Origin: Methylobacter sp. S3L5C
Lineage (GTDB): Bacteria > Pseudomonadota > Gammaproteobacteria > Methylococcales > Methylomonadaceae
NCBI RefSeq assembly: GCF_022788635.1
Contig: NZ_CP076024.1
Span: 4,255,503 to 4,319,502, forward strand
Direction of reading: 5' to 3'
Length of the DNA stretch: 64,000 bases
Position 1 is the first letter of the stretch. The number at the start of each line of letters is the position of its first letter. This document shows, piece by piece, positions 39,373 to 47,694 of this stretch. The notes beneath the pieces were generated by a model. The model searched no databases. It saw nothing but the letters and a program-made list of their open reading frames with translations, and had not been told where the DNA came from. Position numbers and translations under genes: made by a program.

Positions 39373-39852
39373 TTATGGTGCTATCCCGCAATTAGACTGT
39401 ACAAACTGCCGGCACGATTCCGCATAAACTGCTATTGTGTCGGCGCGATTGGTTTCGTGCTGGAGAAAGTTTGTAAATTCTGCTGAAAGTTCGCTTGGAT
39501 CGGAGTCGTGGGTTGCTTCAGGTTCTTTGGAACTTGAATTTTTTGGCAGTCTGTCTGGACAACGCTTAGGTTTGCCGGGGTCGTGCAGCCGAGTAGCAGC
39601 CAACAAAACAGCATTAGCAGCGACAGATTTACTGTTTTTAATAGCAAGATCCTCATTTCTTTGTAGTTCAATGGTAGCTTGAGCGGTTGCTTTAGTGATT
39701 TTATCTGTAGACTCATTAATAATTCGCCTTGCTGATTCTGCTTGTACAGCATTGTTGGATTCCAGAGTGATAATGGTTTTTTGGCTGACTTTCCAAGCTG
39801 ATCCATACCCCACGGCAAAAGCGAGCAGAACTAAAGCGATAATGGCATACAT
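39373..39852 (-). CDS. Rz-like inner-membrane spanin
   Basis: 159 residues with one N-terminal membrane anchor (YAIIALVLLAFAVGYGSAW) and a long helical periplasmic domain rich in A, Q, E and K (about 25-85), as in i-spanins. Near the C-terminus CRQFVQSNCG offers possible disulfide cysteines. With Rz1 it fuses inner and outer membranes in the last step of lysis. The whole Rz1 frame is nested in it. It lies inside the head module and away from the endolysin. Confidence 0.88.
   Translation of the reverse strand: MYAIIALVLLAFAVGYGSAWKVSQKTIITLESNNAVQAESARRIINESTDKITKATAQATIELQRNEDLAIKNSKSVAANAVLLAATRLHDPGKPKRCPDRLPKNSSSKEPEATHDSDPSELSAEFTNFLQHETNRADTIAVYAESCRQFVQSNCGIAP
39432..39656 (-). CDS. 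Rz1-like outer-membrane lipoprotein spanin
   Basis: 74 residues starting at ATG 39656 (MRILLLKTVNLSLLMLFCWL); the open frame extends further up but this start gives the signal peptide. The lipobox LLLGC is followed by a short mature lipoprotein rich in P, Q and T (TTPIQANFQQ, STKPIAPTQ), the usual Rz1 composition. It is encoded entirely within Rz in another frame, the embedded spanin arrangement known from lambda. Confidence 0.85.
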   Translation of the reverse strand: MRILLLKTVNLSLLMLFCWLLLGCTTPANLSVVQTDCQKIQVPKNLKQPTTPIQANFQQNLQTFSSTKPIAPTQ

Positions 39853-39853
39853 A

Positions 39854-40015
39854 TCAATCCTTAATCATTACGCCTAAGCCACCAGCTACACCAGCGCCCA
39901 AGATAAGTAACTCTGTTACAGATTTACCCATAACGACCATGGGTATCCCGATTAGGGCGACAATTACCCAAACCAACCCACGTTGGGTTGATGATTGCGA
40001 CCAGTCGATTTTCAC
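39854..40015 (-). CDS. small holin-like membrane protein
   Basis: 53 residues starting at GTG 40015, which overlaps the stop of the upstream gene (GTGA). The sequence begins MKIDWSQSSTQRGLVWVIVA and has two hydrophobic segments (about 14-28 and 35-50, glycine-rich GAGVAGGLGV) joined by a short turn with a lysine. It ends directly before the spanin start (two bases). Small two-helix proteins next to Rz are often annotated as holins; that role is inference. Confidence 0.65.
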   Translation of the reverse strand: MKIDWSQSSTQRGLVWVIVALIGIPMVVMGKSVTELLILGAGVAGGLGVMIKD

Positions 40016-40257
40016 AGCTCAATGACGCTTGCGTTTTCAGATAACGCATAAGCCACAGCATCTTCTGCAATATCAACGATGCCGGATTCTACCAGCGTTT
40101 CAGCAAGCACTGAATCTAGCGCAACTACACGATTGCAGGGGAGTTTTACGCCACCAATTTCAACGTCTGAGAGCACCCGTACATTAACGATTTTGCTAAC
40201 AACTGTGGTATCGGGGTTATCTACTGAATCAGCTGCTTCTTGGGTATTTTTAGCCAT
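40012..40257 (-). CDS. small capsid-region protein
   Basis: 81 residues after the capsid gene. Its central part (NVRVLSDVEIGGVKLPCNRV, then VALDSVLAETLVESGIVD and AVAYALSE) aligns by eye with the N-terminus of the SGNH protein at 36896, so the two share a small domain. A head-decoration or connector role is possible. It lies downstream of the capsid terminator, so its transcription depends on read-through or on a separate promoter. Confidence 0.65.
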   Translation of the reverse strand: MAKNTQEAADSVDNPDTTVVSKIVNVRVLSDVEIGGVKLPCNRVVALDSVLAETLVESGIVDIAEDAVAYALSENASVIEL

Positions 40258-40275
40258 GATGATTTCCAGAATAAA

Positions 40276-40303
40276 ATAAAAAAAGGGCGGTAGTTAGCCG
40301 CCC
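40276..40303 (-). terminator. Rho-independent terminator after the capsid gene
   Basis: On the minus strand GGGCGG-CTAACTA-CCGCCC (40285-40303) is followed by TTTTTTTTATTTTATT. It lies 14 bases beyond the capsid stop and should lower expression of the connector and tail genes relative to capsid. Confidence 0.8.
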
Positions 40304-40316
40304 AGGTAAATAGTTT

Positions 40317-41531
40317 TTACGTTGCTGAATGTTGATACAGTTTGATTGCATTGGTATCCAACAAGTTGCCGCCGGTACGTGCCCAGCCCAAGAAGCCAAC
40401 CTGCGCTTTTTTCATGTAAGCAGAATCATCAAACCTAAACAGTGATACATCTAACGCGTCACGAATCAAATAGTTGTTAAATTGACCAAATGCCAGTGAT
40501 TTTGCATTAGCGGCGGGTACTGCCATGTCATTATTAATACAAACATCATAGCCAGCCAACTGATCAGCGCTACGACCAGTAATACCAGTATCATAAGAGG
40601 GTATCCATATTGGTCGTCCCGCAGTATCTTTCAATTTACGTAAAACTTTCCGGGTAGTTTGGTTGAACATCCAGCAAGAACGAACACCGTTTTCTTGGTA
40701 AGCCACATCAAGGCCATCCAGCATGTCGATTAAATCGTCATAGTTTATGGTCAGTGTTTGGCCAGTAGTGCCTATTTTTGCGACTGAGGATACGCCGACA
40801 AAGCCTTGAGGCTGGCCAGCACCGGTACCGACCGTATAAGCGGTATTGGAGACGCGGCCGATACGGGTAACCATGCGATTAAAAACCAGCGCTTGGATAT
40901 CAAGCAAAGAATCTTGCAATAATTCAATCGGAATTGCGACTACTTTTGATGAAGCCTTAAAAACATTTAAGCCGACTGTTCCAAAATTGACATCCTGATC
41001 AGTGGCAGAAGCATTTTGTGCAACCCACTCGCCAGTTTCACCGGTACCATCGGTTGTTGGATAAGAGAAATCATTGCCGCTGGACGTTGTGATTTGTGAA
41101 GCTTCACGGCGCATAAAGCCGAACTCTTTCAGCGTATCAATAAAGGTGCTCGCAACTTCTGCCTGCACCGTATAGCCACCTTGAGAACCGGTTGTAGTGC
41201 TCATGGTATTACGGATCAGCAACGCTTCTTCATTACTTTGTTCTTTAAAGCTTTTACGCATGAAGATATCGACGCTACGAGCAGCATCACTGATACCCTT
41301 TTTATCTTTTTTAAACTGATCAAGATCATCAAAATTAGCTTCTGAAGATTCCTCTTGGTTACGTTTGTAGGCGGCAATCTGGGATTTAGTCAGGTCGGCC
41401 TCATCCATAAAGCCATCGAATTTTGTTTGATCATCCTTGTTCCAGACTTGATCACCTTTTTTGGCCAAAACATCGTTGGCTTGGTTGACAAAATGGTTGT
41501 GTTTTTCGCGTAGGGCTTGCAATGAAGGCAT
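40317..41531 (-). CDS. major capsid protein (HK97 family)
   Basis: 404 residues. The N-terminal ~100 residues form a charged coiled-coil delta/scaffold domain (LREKHNHFVNQANDVLAKKG, ADLTKSQIAAYKRNQEESS) that the upstream protease should remove. The mature HK97 fold follows: AEVASTFIDTLKEFGFMRRE, KVVAIPIELLQDSLLDIQAL, the P-domain helix and the C-terminal GFLGWARTGGNLLDTNAIK. A terminator lies on each side, so the capsid gene may form its own transcript segment. No cross-linking lysine/asparagine pair can be judged by eye. Confidence 0.94.
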   Translation of the reverse strand: MPSLQALREKHNHFVNQANDVLAKKGDQVWNKDDQTKFDGFMDEADLTKSQIAAYKRNQEESSEANFDDLDQFKKDKKGISDAARSVDIFMRKSFKEQSNEEALLIRNTMSTTTGSQGGYTVQAEVASTFIDTLKEFGFMRREASQITTSSGNDFSYPTTDGTGETGEWVAQNASATDQDVNFGTVGLNVFKASSKVVAIPIELLQDSLLDIQALVFNRMVTRIGRVSNTAYTVGTGAGQPQGFVGVSSVAKIGTTGQTLTINYDDLIDMLDGLDVAYQENGVRSCWMFNQTTRKVLRKLKDTAGRPIWIPSYDTGITGRSADQLAGYDVCINNDMAVPAANAKSLAFGQFNNYLIRDALDVSLFRFDDSAYMKKAQVGFLGWARTGGNLLDTNAIKLYQHSAT

Positions 41532-41552
41532 GGTTTTTCCTGAATTTTTAGC

Positions 41553-41580
41553 AAAAAAAAGACCACTGATAAGGTGGCCT
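41553..41580 (-). terminator. weak terminator between protease and capsid genes
   Basis: On the minus strand GGCCAC-CTTATCA-GTGGTC (one G-U pair) is followed by TTTTTTTTGC. It lies upstream of the capsid gene and may attenuate late read-through. Confidence 0.5.
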
Positions 41581-41601
41581 GTTGGTATGGGTAATAAGTT
41601 G

Positions 41602-42309
41602 TTAGGGATTAATAAGCGCCTGCATCATACGAAGCCGGTTTTGGTTTTCTTGTATCAATGGATCGGGCTCATTGGGTTCGGGTACCGGGGCATTGGCATA
41701 GGCTGACAAGTCCCAATCAATTTTGTTTTTTGGTGTAACGGGCGCCAAACCGGTAACGAAGCCAGCATCAACCGCTTCTTGTCCATACCAATAGGTTTCA
41801 GCGGCCATCCAGTCTTTGATTTGTTGCTCGCTTTGCCCGGTTTTAGCCAGGTAATCATTAACCAATGTTTGATCAGTGCGTGACAATAGATCTGCCATCG
41901 CTGCAAAATCAGTGGCATTACCGGCTGCCATTGTCCAGGCATTGTGAATCATGAACATGGCACCATCGGCAATGTATGCCTGATCGGCGGCAATGACTAA
42001 AAAGGTAGCGGCGCTGGCTGCATAGCCGTCAATGTAGGCAGTAACTTGACTTGGATGTTCTTTAATTGCTTGAGCCATGGCACGGGCGGCAAAGACATCA
42101 CCGCCTGGAGAGTTAATGCGCAGATTAATGTTAGGGGCCGTGATTGCAGCCAACTCTTTAGCGAATGCCAGGGCAGTAATACCACCCCAATAATCGTCTG
42201 AAGTAATGGCGTCATATAAATAAAGCGTAGCCGTATCGCCAGCTACTTCATTTTTAAAGTAGCCCTTGCCTTTATTTTTAGCCAGTAGTTTAAGTAGCTG
42301 TGGGGTCAT
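41602..42309 (-). CDS. ClpP-type prohead protease
   Basis: 235 residues of the S49/ClpP-like phage protease family. The oxyanion motif NSPGGDVFAARAMAQAI (about 66-82), catalytic Ser99 in GYAASAATF and His122 in MFMIHNAW are present, with a later DWMAAETYWYGQEAVDAGFV helix. It should cleave the capsid delta domain during head maturation. Its start overlaps the portal stop by 20 bases. The C-terminus has an acidic PEPNEPDPLIQENQ tail. Confidence 0.93.
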   Translation of the reverse strand: MTPQLLKLLAKNKGKGYFKNEVAGDTATLYLYDAITSDDYWGGITALAFAKELAAITAPNINLRINSPGGDVFAARAMAQAIKEHPSQVTAYIDGYAASAATFLVIAADQAYIADGAMFMIHNAWTMAAGNATDFAAMADLLSRTDQTLVNDYLAKTGQSEQQIKDWMAAETYWYGQEAVDAGFVTGLAPVTPKNKIDWDLSAYANAPVPEPNEPDPLIQENQNRLRMMQALINP

Positions 42310-43564
42310 TAGTCGTGCCTTTTAGTTGTCCTGATTGAATAACATTATCAAAGTCGGCGTTATCATCTGCCGGCATGTTCTTTATTTTTCTGACTTCGTT
42401 AACAGTCATCCAGCCTTGTGAGCCCGGACCGCCAACTGCCTTGCTGAAATAAGCAGCTTGTGAAGCGGCGTCCCCTTCCAGGAAGGCATCCAAGTTAAAC
42501 TCACAAAAATACGGGGTATTTTTAAACAGCTTGCGGTTAATCTCTTGGGTAAACCGGGCGATATGGCCGCGTAGCGTGTACTTGGTAAACCCTAAGTTAA
42601 GCTGTTCCAGACTGGAGCCTGCCCAACCAGCAGTAGAATCTTGTGCCCCGATTAGTTGAGGGGGGACACCAAAGGCCATGCAGACATCGATAACGCTGAA
42701 TTTTCGGGTTTCCAATAATTGTGAATCTTCCGGGGTCATGTTAAGCGGGGTTACTTTTAAACCACCCTGTAAAACCAGAGGCTTAAACCGGTTGCCAACA
42801 CCTCGGTGCTGGGCATCAATTGCTTCACGTGTAGCAACGGTTTGATCTTTGGTTAATGTGCCTTCTGTAGCCAGTACATAATCAGGACGGGCATTGTTGC
42901 CAAAGAATTCGGCACTGTATTGACTGGCAGCCAAGGCAATACCGACACCGGTACGGGCTGCATGTTGAATGACAGACATGCCATGGAAACCATTGAAGCT
43001 AAAGCCCGGAAAATGCAACACGTCACTTTGATCAAGCACATAGGTTTGGCCATTGGTTTTGGTTACCCGGTACTTGAGATAACTGCCTTCTTGATATATC
43101 CAAACCGCAGCACGATTGAGCGGAACAATTTTTGCTATGCCTGGATTAGTATCGCTTTTGCTAAATGGTCTTACAATTTCTGCAAGACCATCGCCGCGCA
43201 GTAGCATCATGGTGATCATGCACTCCCAAAAACTGGAGGCGGTCCAGGCAGGTGCAGGTTCAGTGTTTAAAAAATCCCAGTATTTATGATCGACACGTTG
43301 CCGCCCTTCCGGAGTTTTTTCATAGATGTGTTTGGGCAGGCTGGCAATAACAGCAATCTTTTCAATGCATGAATAAACAGCACTGACTGACATGGCACTG
43401 TTATCAGTAACTGCTATCCCGGCAGGTGATGACGGCAGGTTGAAAAAATCGGTACCGCTATCAGCTGTTTGATACACGGACGTTGAATTTTGGACAGTTG
43501 GGAGCGCCCAATCATTCGCAGTTAATTCCCGCGTGTGAATGCTGTGTCGTTTTAATCTGCCCAT
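42290..43564 (-). CDS. portal protein
   Basis: 424 residues, HK97-type portal. MSVSAVYSCIEKIAVIASLP, HIYEKTPEGRQRVDH and the long central KSDTNPGIAKIVPLNRAAVW region are typical, with GVPPQLIGAQDSTAGWAGSS and EINRKLF at the C-terminal crown. A dodecamer forms the DNA entry channel and docks the terminase. It overlaps TerL by 13 bases and the protease by 20. Confidence 0.93.
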   Translation of the reverse strand: MGRLKRHSIHTRELTANDWALPTVQNSTSVYQTADSGTDFFNLPSSPAGIAVTDNSAMSVSAVYSCIEKIAVIASLPKHIYEKTPEGRQRVDHKYWDFLNTEPAPAWTASSFWECMITMMLLRGDGLAEIVRPFSKSDTNPGIAKIVPLNRAAVWIYQEGSYLKYRVTKTNGQTYVLDQSDVLHFPGFSFNGFHGMSVIQHAARTGVGIALAASQYSAEFFGNNARPDYVLATEGTLTKDQTVATREAIDAQHRGVGNRFKPLVLQGGLKVTPLNMTPEDSQLLETRKFSVIDVCMAFGVPPQLIGAQDSTAGWAGSSLEQLNLGFTKYTLRGHIARFTQEINRKLFKNTPYFCEFNLDAFLEGDAASQAAYFSKAVGGPGSQGWMTVNEVRKIKNMPADDNADFDNVIQSGQLKGTTNDPTAT

Positions 43565-45267
43565 ATATCTACGATGCCTGCTGTGTGTGTTTCTTCGCCA
43601 AGTGAGGCCCGCGCAATTGCCATGATGATCGCAACCGCTGCATCAATCTTGCTGATTTTGCTTTCTTTGTCGGGCATTAACCCGCCGTTTGAATATTCTT
43701 TGCCGAGTACATTGGCGATGCACCAATTAGTAACAAGATTGCCGTCATGATGAATACGTCCAGCGGCCAAGGCAGCTTCAACTTCTCGCATACCAGGACC
43801 TAAATTACTGCCATGCTGTTTAATTTCGACGGGCATAAGACCGGCTTCCGCCAGATCACGGGCGATTAAAAAGGCATAATGCGGATCATGTGGCACTTCG
43901 ACAATATCAAAGCCGGCTTCTTTCATACCAATGATTTCATCAGAGATAATTCTAAAATCCATTTCGGCATCACCGCCAATCCATAGGTCTTGAGAATTTA
44001 CCCACTTACTGTACAGCTCTTGCAATTGTGGAGCCTCATCATTGATGATCGTCTCTTCCGGCAGATAGTTTTTGGTAAATATGTAGTAGTGTTTCAGGCC
44101 ATCAATATCCCGCCTGAATACTTTGGCAATGCTTGATATATCCCAGATCTTGGCAAGATCGACGCCAACAAAACAGGCATCATCTTTAAAGTCATTGATA
44201 TTAAGTGTGGTATCGCCACATTCTACCCAACGCTGGGCGTTAAAGTAGGCGGACTTTGCCCAGCACCACACGTTTAAATGTTTTGTCTTAAAGGCATTTT
44301 GCTTGCTGCTGTTTTGCGTTGCGTATTTTTGCGCTGCTTTCAGGAAGTCTGAGCCGACTGACACCCCCCAATTAGGATTGGCTTTTACCAGGCTAGCTTC
44401 ATCGGTCCATAAATCATCTTTATCTATGCCGTAAATAATGCCAAACACCTCATCATTATCAACAGAACTGTTTAATACCCGCTCGACATCTTTTTCCAAT
44501 TGATAGCAGGGCCCACTGATGTTTGATCCAGCAGTAGTAATGACTAGTATCAACCCTTGCTCACGCGAGCCCATGCCGGTATCCATCGTATCGTAAAGAT
44601 CTGATGTTAAATGTTCATGGTATTCATCAACAATCGCACAGGATGGACTTGAGCCATCACCAGGCTTACCAATGATGGGTTCAAATCGTGAGTTGTTTCG
44701 GGCTTCAATGCTTTTGGCATTTATTCTGATGCCGAAGTTAAGCCGCAAACTGGGCGACTTTTCAATCATTAGTTTGGCAGGGCGGAATACTTCCCACGCC
44801 TGCTTCTCGCAAGTTGCCCCGCAGTAAACTTCAGCGCCATGTTCGTTATCGGCAGTCAGCATGTAATTGGCTATTGCAGCGGCCAAGATGCTTTTACCGT
44901 TTTTACGCGGCACCTTGATGTAAACTTTTCTAAATCGCCGTAGCCCGGTTTCTTTGTCAATCCAGCCAAAGATATTGGCTATGATAAATTTTTGCCAGGG
45001 CTCAAGAATAATGCGTTGCTTCTTGGCTGCCCACTTGCCTTTTACATGCGGCAGTTTCTCAATAAATGAAATGACACGAACAGCAAGTGCATGGCTAAAT
45101 TCAAATTCAAAATCTTCCGCACGATCAAGGTCGGATATAAAGCGCGTGCAGGCTTGCATCTCAGTGAGGCAAGCAGGTTTTTCGCCACTGATAACTGCAT
45201 TGGCATACTCAAAAACATCAACAATGTGCGGATGAAATTCAGCATTAACTAAACTCTGCGAACTCAT
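43552..45267 (-). CDS. terminase large subunit
   Basis: 571 residues. The ATPase has a P-loop-like KVPRKNGKSILAA (about 114-126), Walker B SCAIVDEYHEH and the coupling motif ILVITTAGSN. The C-terminal RNase H-like nuclease has DDACFVGVDLAKIWD and IGGDAEMDF with the metal-binding acids. It packages DNA into the prohead. Terminases of this type belong to HK97-like cos phages, so a cos site would be expected near TerS; I could not locate one with certainty. It overlaps TerS by 23 bases. Confidence 0.94.
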   Translation of the reverse strand: MSSQSLVNAEFHPHIVDVFEYANAVISGEKPACLTEMQACTRFISDLDRAEDFEFEFSHALAVRVISFIEKLPHVKGKWAAKKQRIILEPWQKFIIANIFGWIDKETGLRRFRKVYIKVPRKNGKSILAAAIANYMLTADNEHGAEVYCGATCEKQAWEVFRPAKLMIEKSPSLRLNFGIRINAKSIEARNNSRFEPIIGKPGDGSSPSCAIVDEYHEHLTSDLYDTMDTGMGSREQGLILVITTAGSNISGPCYQLEKDVERVLNSSVDNDEVFGIIYGIDKDDLWTDEASLVKANPNWGVSVGSDFLKAAQKYATQNSSKQNAFKTKHLNVWCWAKSAYFNAQRWVECGDTTLNINDFKDDACFVGVDLAKIWDISSIAKVFRRDIDGLKHYYIFTKNYLPEETIINDEAPQLQELYSKWVNSQDLWIGGDAEMDFRIISDEIIGMKEAGFDIVEVPHDPHYAFLIARDLAEAGLMPVEIKQHGSNLGPGMREVEAALAAGRIHHDGNLVTNWCIANVLGKEYSNGGLMPDKESKISKIDAAVAIIMAIARASLGEETHTAGIVDIWAD

Positions 45268-45688
45268 CGACGAGGTTGTTTTGTATTGAGGTGATTAAAG
45301 ATTTTTCATCGGATGGCGTGAGGCCAAAACAGCTGGTTAGCCTGGACAGTTTACGCCAGTCGTCATTAAGCTGTGCTACCTCTGGTCGGCTTTTAATTTG
45401 CGCGCCATTACGGCCAATGATCTTGTAGGTCTCACCTTCGTCCGCCAACATTTTGCGCATCTCTGCAATTCTTGCCAGCAGATAACAATACTCACCAAAG
45501 GCGTCAACGTAGTGCGGCTTCAGGCGGTTCAAAACCATTAGTTCGGGTGCTAAACGATCCCAAACAATGCCGGCTGCCTTAGGTAATACCGGCTTTAATT
45601 TTGCAGTCATGGCAATTTGTTCAGATGTAGCTTGAGTGCTCCCCGGCAGATAATGCACGTTGGAGAGTTCTGGTTTACGTCCGGCCAT
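45245..45688 (-). CDS. terminase small subunit (P27 family)
   Basis: 147 residues. GRKPELSNVHYLPGST, PKAAGIVWDRLAPELMVLNR, DAFGEYCYLLARIAEMR and GAQIKSRPEVAQLNDDWRKL are standard for the P27/Terminase_4 family that recognises the packaging site. It leads the leftward packaging and head block. Confidence 0.9.
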   Translation of the reverse strand: MAGRKPELSNVHYLPGSTQATSEQIAMTAKLKPVLPKAAGIVWDRLAPELMVLNRLKPHYVDAFGEYCYLLARIAEMRKMLADEGETYKIIGRNGAQIKSRPEVAQLNDDWRKLSRLTSCFGLTPSDEKSLITSIQNNLVDEFAEFS

Positions 45689-45895
45689 AAATTTACTGCT
45701 TATTGATTAAAACCCAAAGGGCTTTCTCTATTCAAAACCCCATGCGTAAAAATAAAGCTTGGGGCGGGCAAAGGGGCAAAAGGCTATTTAGAGATTATAT
45801 AGCCCCGCCTTAATTTTTGTCATATTTATCATATTTTTCGTAAAATATTGCATATTTGTTATATTTATGCATAATATGACATATAATTGTTATAT
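45689..45895. other. AT-rich gap between HNH and terminase genes
   Basis: 207 bases without a gene. It holds an inverted repeat GGCTAT (45782-45787)/ATAGCC (45799-45804) nested in GC-rich arms, and near 45827-45898 repeated TATATTTATNNT-type units. In HK97-like phages the cos site lies about here, between HNH and TerS or nearby. That makes it a candidate packaging or regulatory region, but no specific site can be shown. Confidence 0.3.
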
Positions 45896-46282
45896 TTATC
45901 TGGTTTTCTTGCGTTCTTTGTTAGTTTTGGCGCTATGACAGGGTGTACATAAAGATTGTACGTTTTCTCTGTCAAGTGCCGCGCCGCCAATGCTGATTGG
46001 TGTGATGTGATCGACAACTGACGCTGCAACCAGCTTACCAAGTAGCTTACATTTACAGCATCGCGGTGAGCTATCCAGCTGGGCTCTACGTAGTTGCTTC
46101 CACGTGGCCCGCTGATAGAACCGGTTACGTTCTTTGTACTCTTCAGTGACCTGTGCTTTGCTGATCTTATGTCGTGCTGAGTCAGTAACTGCAATGACTT
46201 TATGTGTATCGCAATAACCAGGCTTATCCAACAATTCTCTACAATGAAAGACACGGCATGGATGCTTGGCTGTCCTAGCCAT
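45896..46282 (-). CDS. HNH endonuclease
   Basis: 128 residues. Core HNH motif: VVDHITPISIGG, then RENVQSLCTPCHSAKT, with zinc-type cysteines in RCCKCKLL and TPCH. An N-terminal cysteine/histidine cluster (CRVFHC, YCDTH) may bind a second zinc. HNH nucleases encoded just before TerS assist terminase cutting in HK97-like phages. It starts on the last base of the upstream membrane gene. Confidence 0.9.
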   Translation of the reverse strand: MARTAKHPCRVFHCRELLDKPGYCDTHKVIAVTDSARHKISKAQVTEEYKERNRFYQRATWKQLRRAQLDSSPRCCKCKLLGKLVAASVVDHITPISIGGAALDRENVQSLCTPCHSAKTNKERKKTR

Positions 46283-46515
46283 TAGCGGTGATGTGCGTTT
46301 GATTCGCGGACAACTGATACCAGCTCACGAATAACATTATTGGTTTCAACTTGCCGGTCATCAACCAGGCGTGTTTGCTCACGATAGGCAACGATCCATT
46401 CTTGACGCTCGGCCTTGTGCTCCTTAACCAAGAACCAAATGAACGCAAACAATGCGGCAATGACCAGCCCGGATAGGCCGAACTGACCCCATGAATCTAT
46501 GTGATCAATCGGCAT
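46282..46515 (-). CDS. single-helix membrane protein, possible holin
   Basis: 77 residues, one N-terminal membrane helix (about 11-30, QFGLSGLVIAALFAFIWFLV) and a charged helical tail (KEHKAERQEWIVAYREQTRL). That layout matches small pinholin- or BhlA-like proteins. It is the first gene after the Q-dependent terminator, hence the first late gene, one base before HNH. The assignment as holin is inference. Confidence 0.6.
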   Translation of the reverse strand: MPIDHIDSWGQFGLSGLVIAALFAFIWFLVKEHKAERQEWIVAYREQTRLVDDRQVETNNVIRELVSVVRESNAHHR

Positions 46516-46533
46516 TAAAACAATCCTTTAGGC

Positions 46534-46569
46534 ATAAAAAAACCGCGTCCTGATTGCTCAGTCGCGGTT
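46534..46569 (-). terminator. terminator downstream of Q (tR'-like)
   Basis: AACCGCG (46541-46547) pairs with CGCGGTT (46563-46569). On the minus strand the stem runs into TTTTTTTT. It lies between the Q-like gene and the first late gene, the place of the lambda tR' terminator that Q overcomes. Confidence 0.8.
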
Positions 46570-46594
46570 ACTCTGTATTGTGGGAAATTATGTA

Positions 46595-47146
46595 CTAACT
46601 CTGTGCTGTTGTCCAATTATTATTATGTAGTGATAGCTTTATTCGTATTGAGCTTTCGATATCATAAAGAAATGCCAAGGCATGGACTAACTTCTCTTTA
46701 TAGCACCGATGAAACACAGAATTATCAACACCAACAGCTCTGGCCATGGCAACTGTAGACTCATGCCCTAATCCGCTACCACTGCAGCTTAAACATACCT
46801 TATTCAACTTACGACCAACACCATTGCATTTCCTGCACCGGCACGGTGACAGTGCTTCATGAGTAGCAATGTCAGCCAGTATAGATAATTGTGATGGCCT
46901 GATCTTCCACTTGCCTTTAAGTGCCATACTGGCTATCTGGTTACGGGTAGCAATAAGGACGATACCAACAGACTCATCATCGCCCATGTACTTCGCTTGC
47001 ACATAACCCATCTCAAGCGCTGTAAATCCTGACATGTCACCAGCAGCTTCAATACCCATTAGTTTGTTTGCTGCACTTGAGTGACCGCCCGTAGCTTCTG
47101 GATTAATGGTACCTGCTGTTAACGATCCTATTTGCTCAACGTTCAT
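46595..47146 (-). CDS. Q-like late antiterminator
   Basis: 183 residues of the phage antitermination protein Q family. A zinc-finger block resembling DnaJ repeats (PCRCRKCNGVGRKLNKVCLS, then CSGSG; two CxxC pairs) is followed by a helix-turn-helix-like STVAMARAVGVDNSVFHRCY. In lambda-type phages Q binds near the late promoter, loads onto RNA polymerase and lets it pass the downstream terminator. A strong terminator does follow the gene. It starts 11 bases after the endolysin stop. Confidence 0.85.
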   Translation of the reverse strand: MNVEQIGSLTAGTINPEATGGHSSAANKLMGIEAAGDMSGFTALEMGYVQAKYMGDDESVGIVLIATRNQIASMALKGKWKIRPSQLSILADIATHEALSPCRCRKCNGVGRKLNKVCLSCSGSGLGHESTVAMARAVGVDNSVFHRCYKEKLVHALAFLYDIESSIRIKLSLHNNNWTTAQS

Positions 47147-47157
47147 GTTGTTTATCC

Positions 47158-47685
47158 TTATGCAGTCAAAAAGAAATTGGCCCGGTTAATCCAGCCGTTT
47201 AAAAATACCGATTGAGTGGCATCTTTATCAACGATGGCTCGATAGTATTCTTTGCGTGCCAGGCAGATATTCCGCAATACCTCATGCTTGTAAACATTAC
47301 AGGCAATGACAGCGGATTGCCTGGTGCGTGGGCCAATGTGGCCATCGATAGTGATAGGTGTGCCCAGCTTGTGAATAACGCGCTGTAACAACTTGATCGC
47401 ATTAATCGGCCCCATGTTGACGGCCATATCAAACACCACTGGCTGAAGCAATTCAGGAAGCCCATCAATACCCGGTGCGTAATAATAATCGGCTTCATAA
47501 ATTTCAGCTGCCTCAGACTTGCTTAACAGCTTTACGTCATAAGCCTCAAGATCATGGCCACGATGTGCGCTTAAGGTCTTTAGTGTGATGCCGTACTTGG
47601 TAGGGCCACCCTTATCAGCAGGATGATTCACATAGCCGCCTTCATGGTTGCCGATCAAGTCAGCTATCAATGTTTCAATGCTCAT
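47158..47685 (-). CDS. endolysin, GH108 N-acetylmuramidase
   Basis: 175 residues. Catalytic Glu15 lies in NHEGGYVNHPADKGGPTKYG, the hallmark of glycoside hydrolase family 108. The C-terminal part (NMGPINAIKLLQRVIHKLG, DGHIGPRTRQSAV) is the associated peptidoglycan-binding domain. No signal peptide is visible, so release needs a holin. It is encoded upstream of Q, outside the late operon and more than 7 kb from the spanins, an uncommon layout. Confidence 0.92.
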   Translation of the reverse strand: MSIETLIADLIGNHEGGYVNHPADKGGPTKYGITLKTLSAHRGHDLEAYDVKLLSKSEAAEIYEADYYYAPGIDGLPELLQPVVFDMAVNMGPINAIKLLQRVIHKLGTPITIDGHIGPRTRQSAVIACNVYKHEVLRNICLARKEYYRAIVDKDATQSVFLNGWINRANFFLTA

Positions 47686-47694
47686 TTCTTTTCC

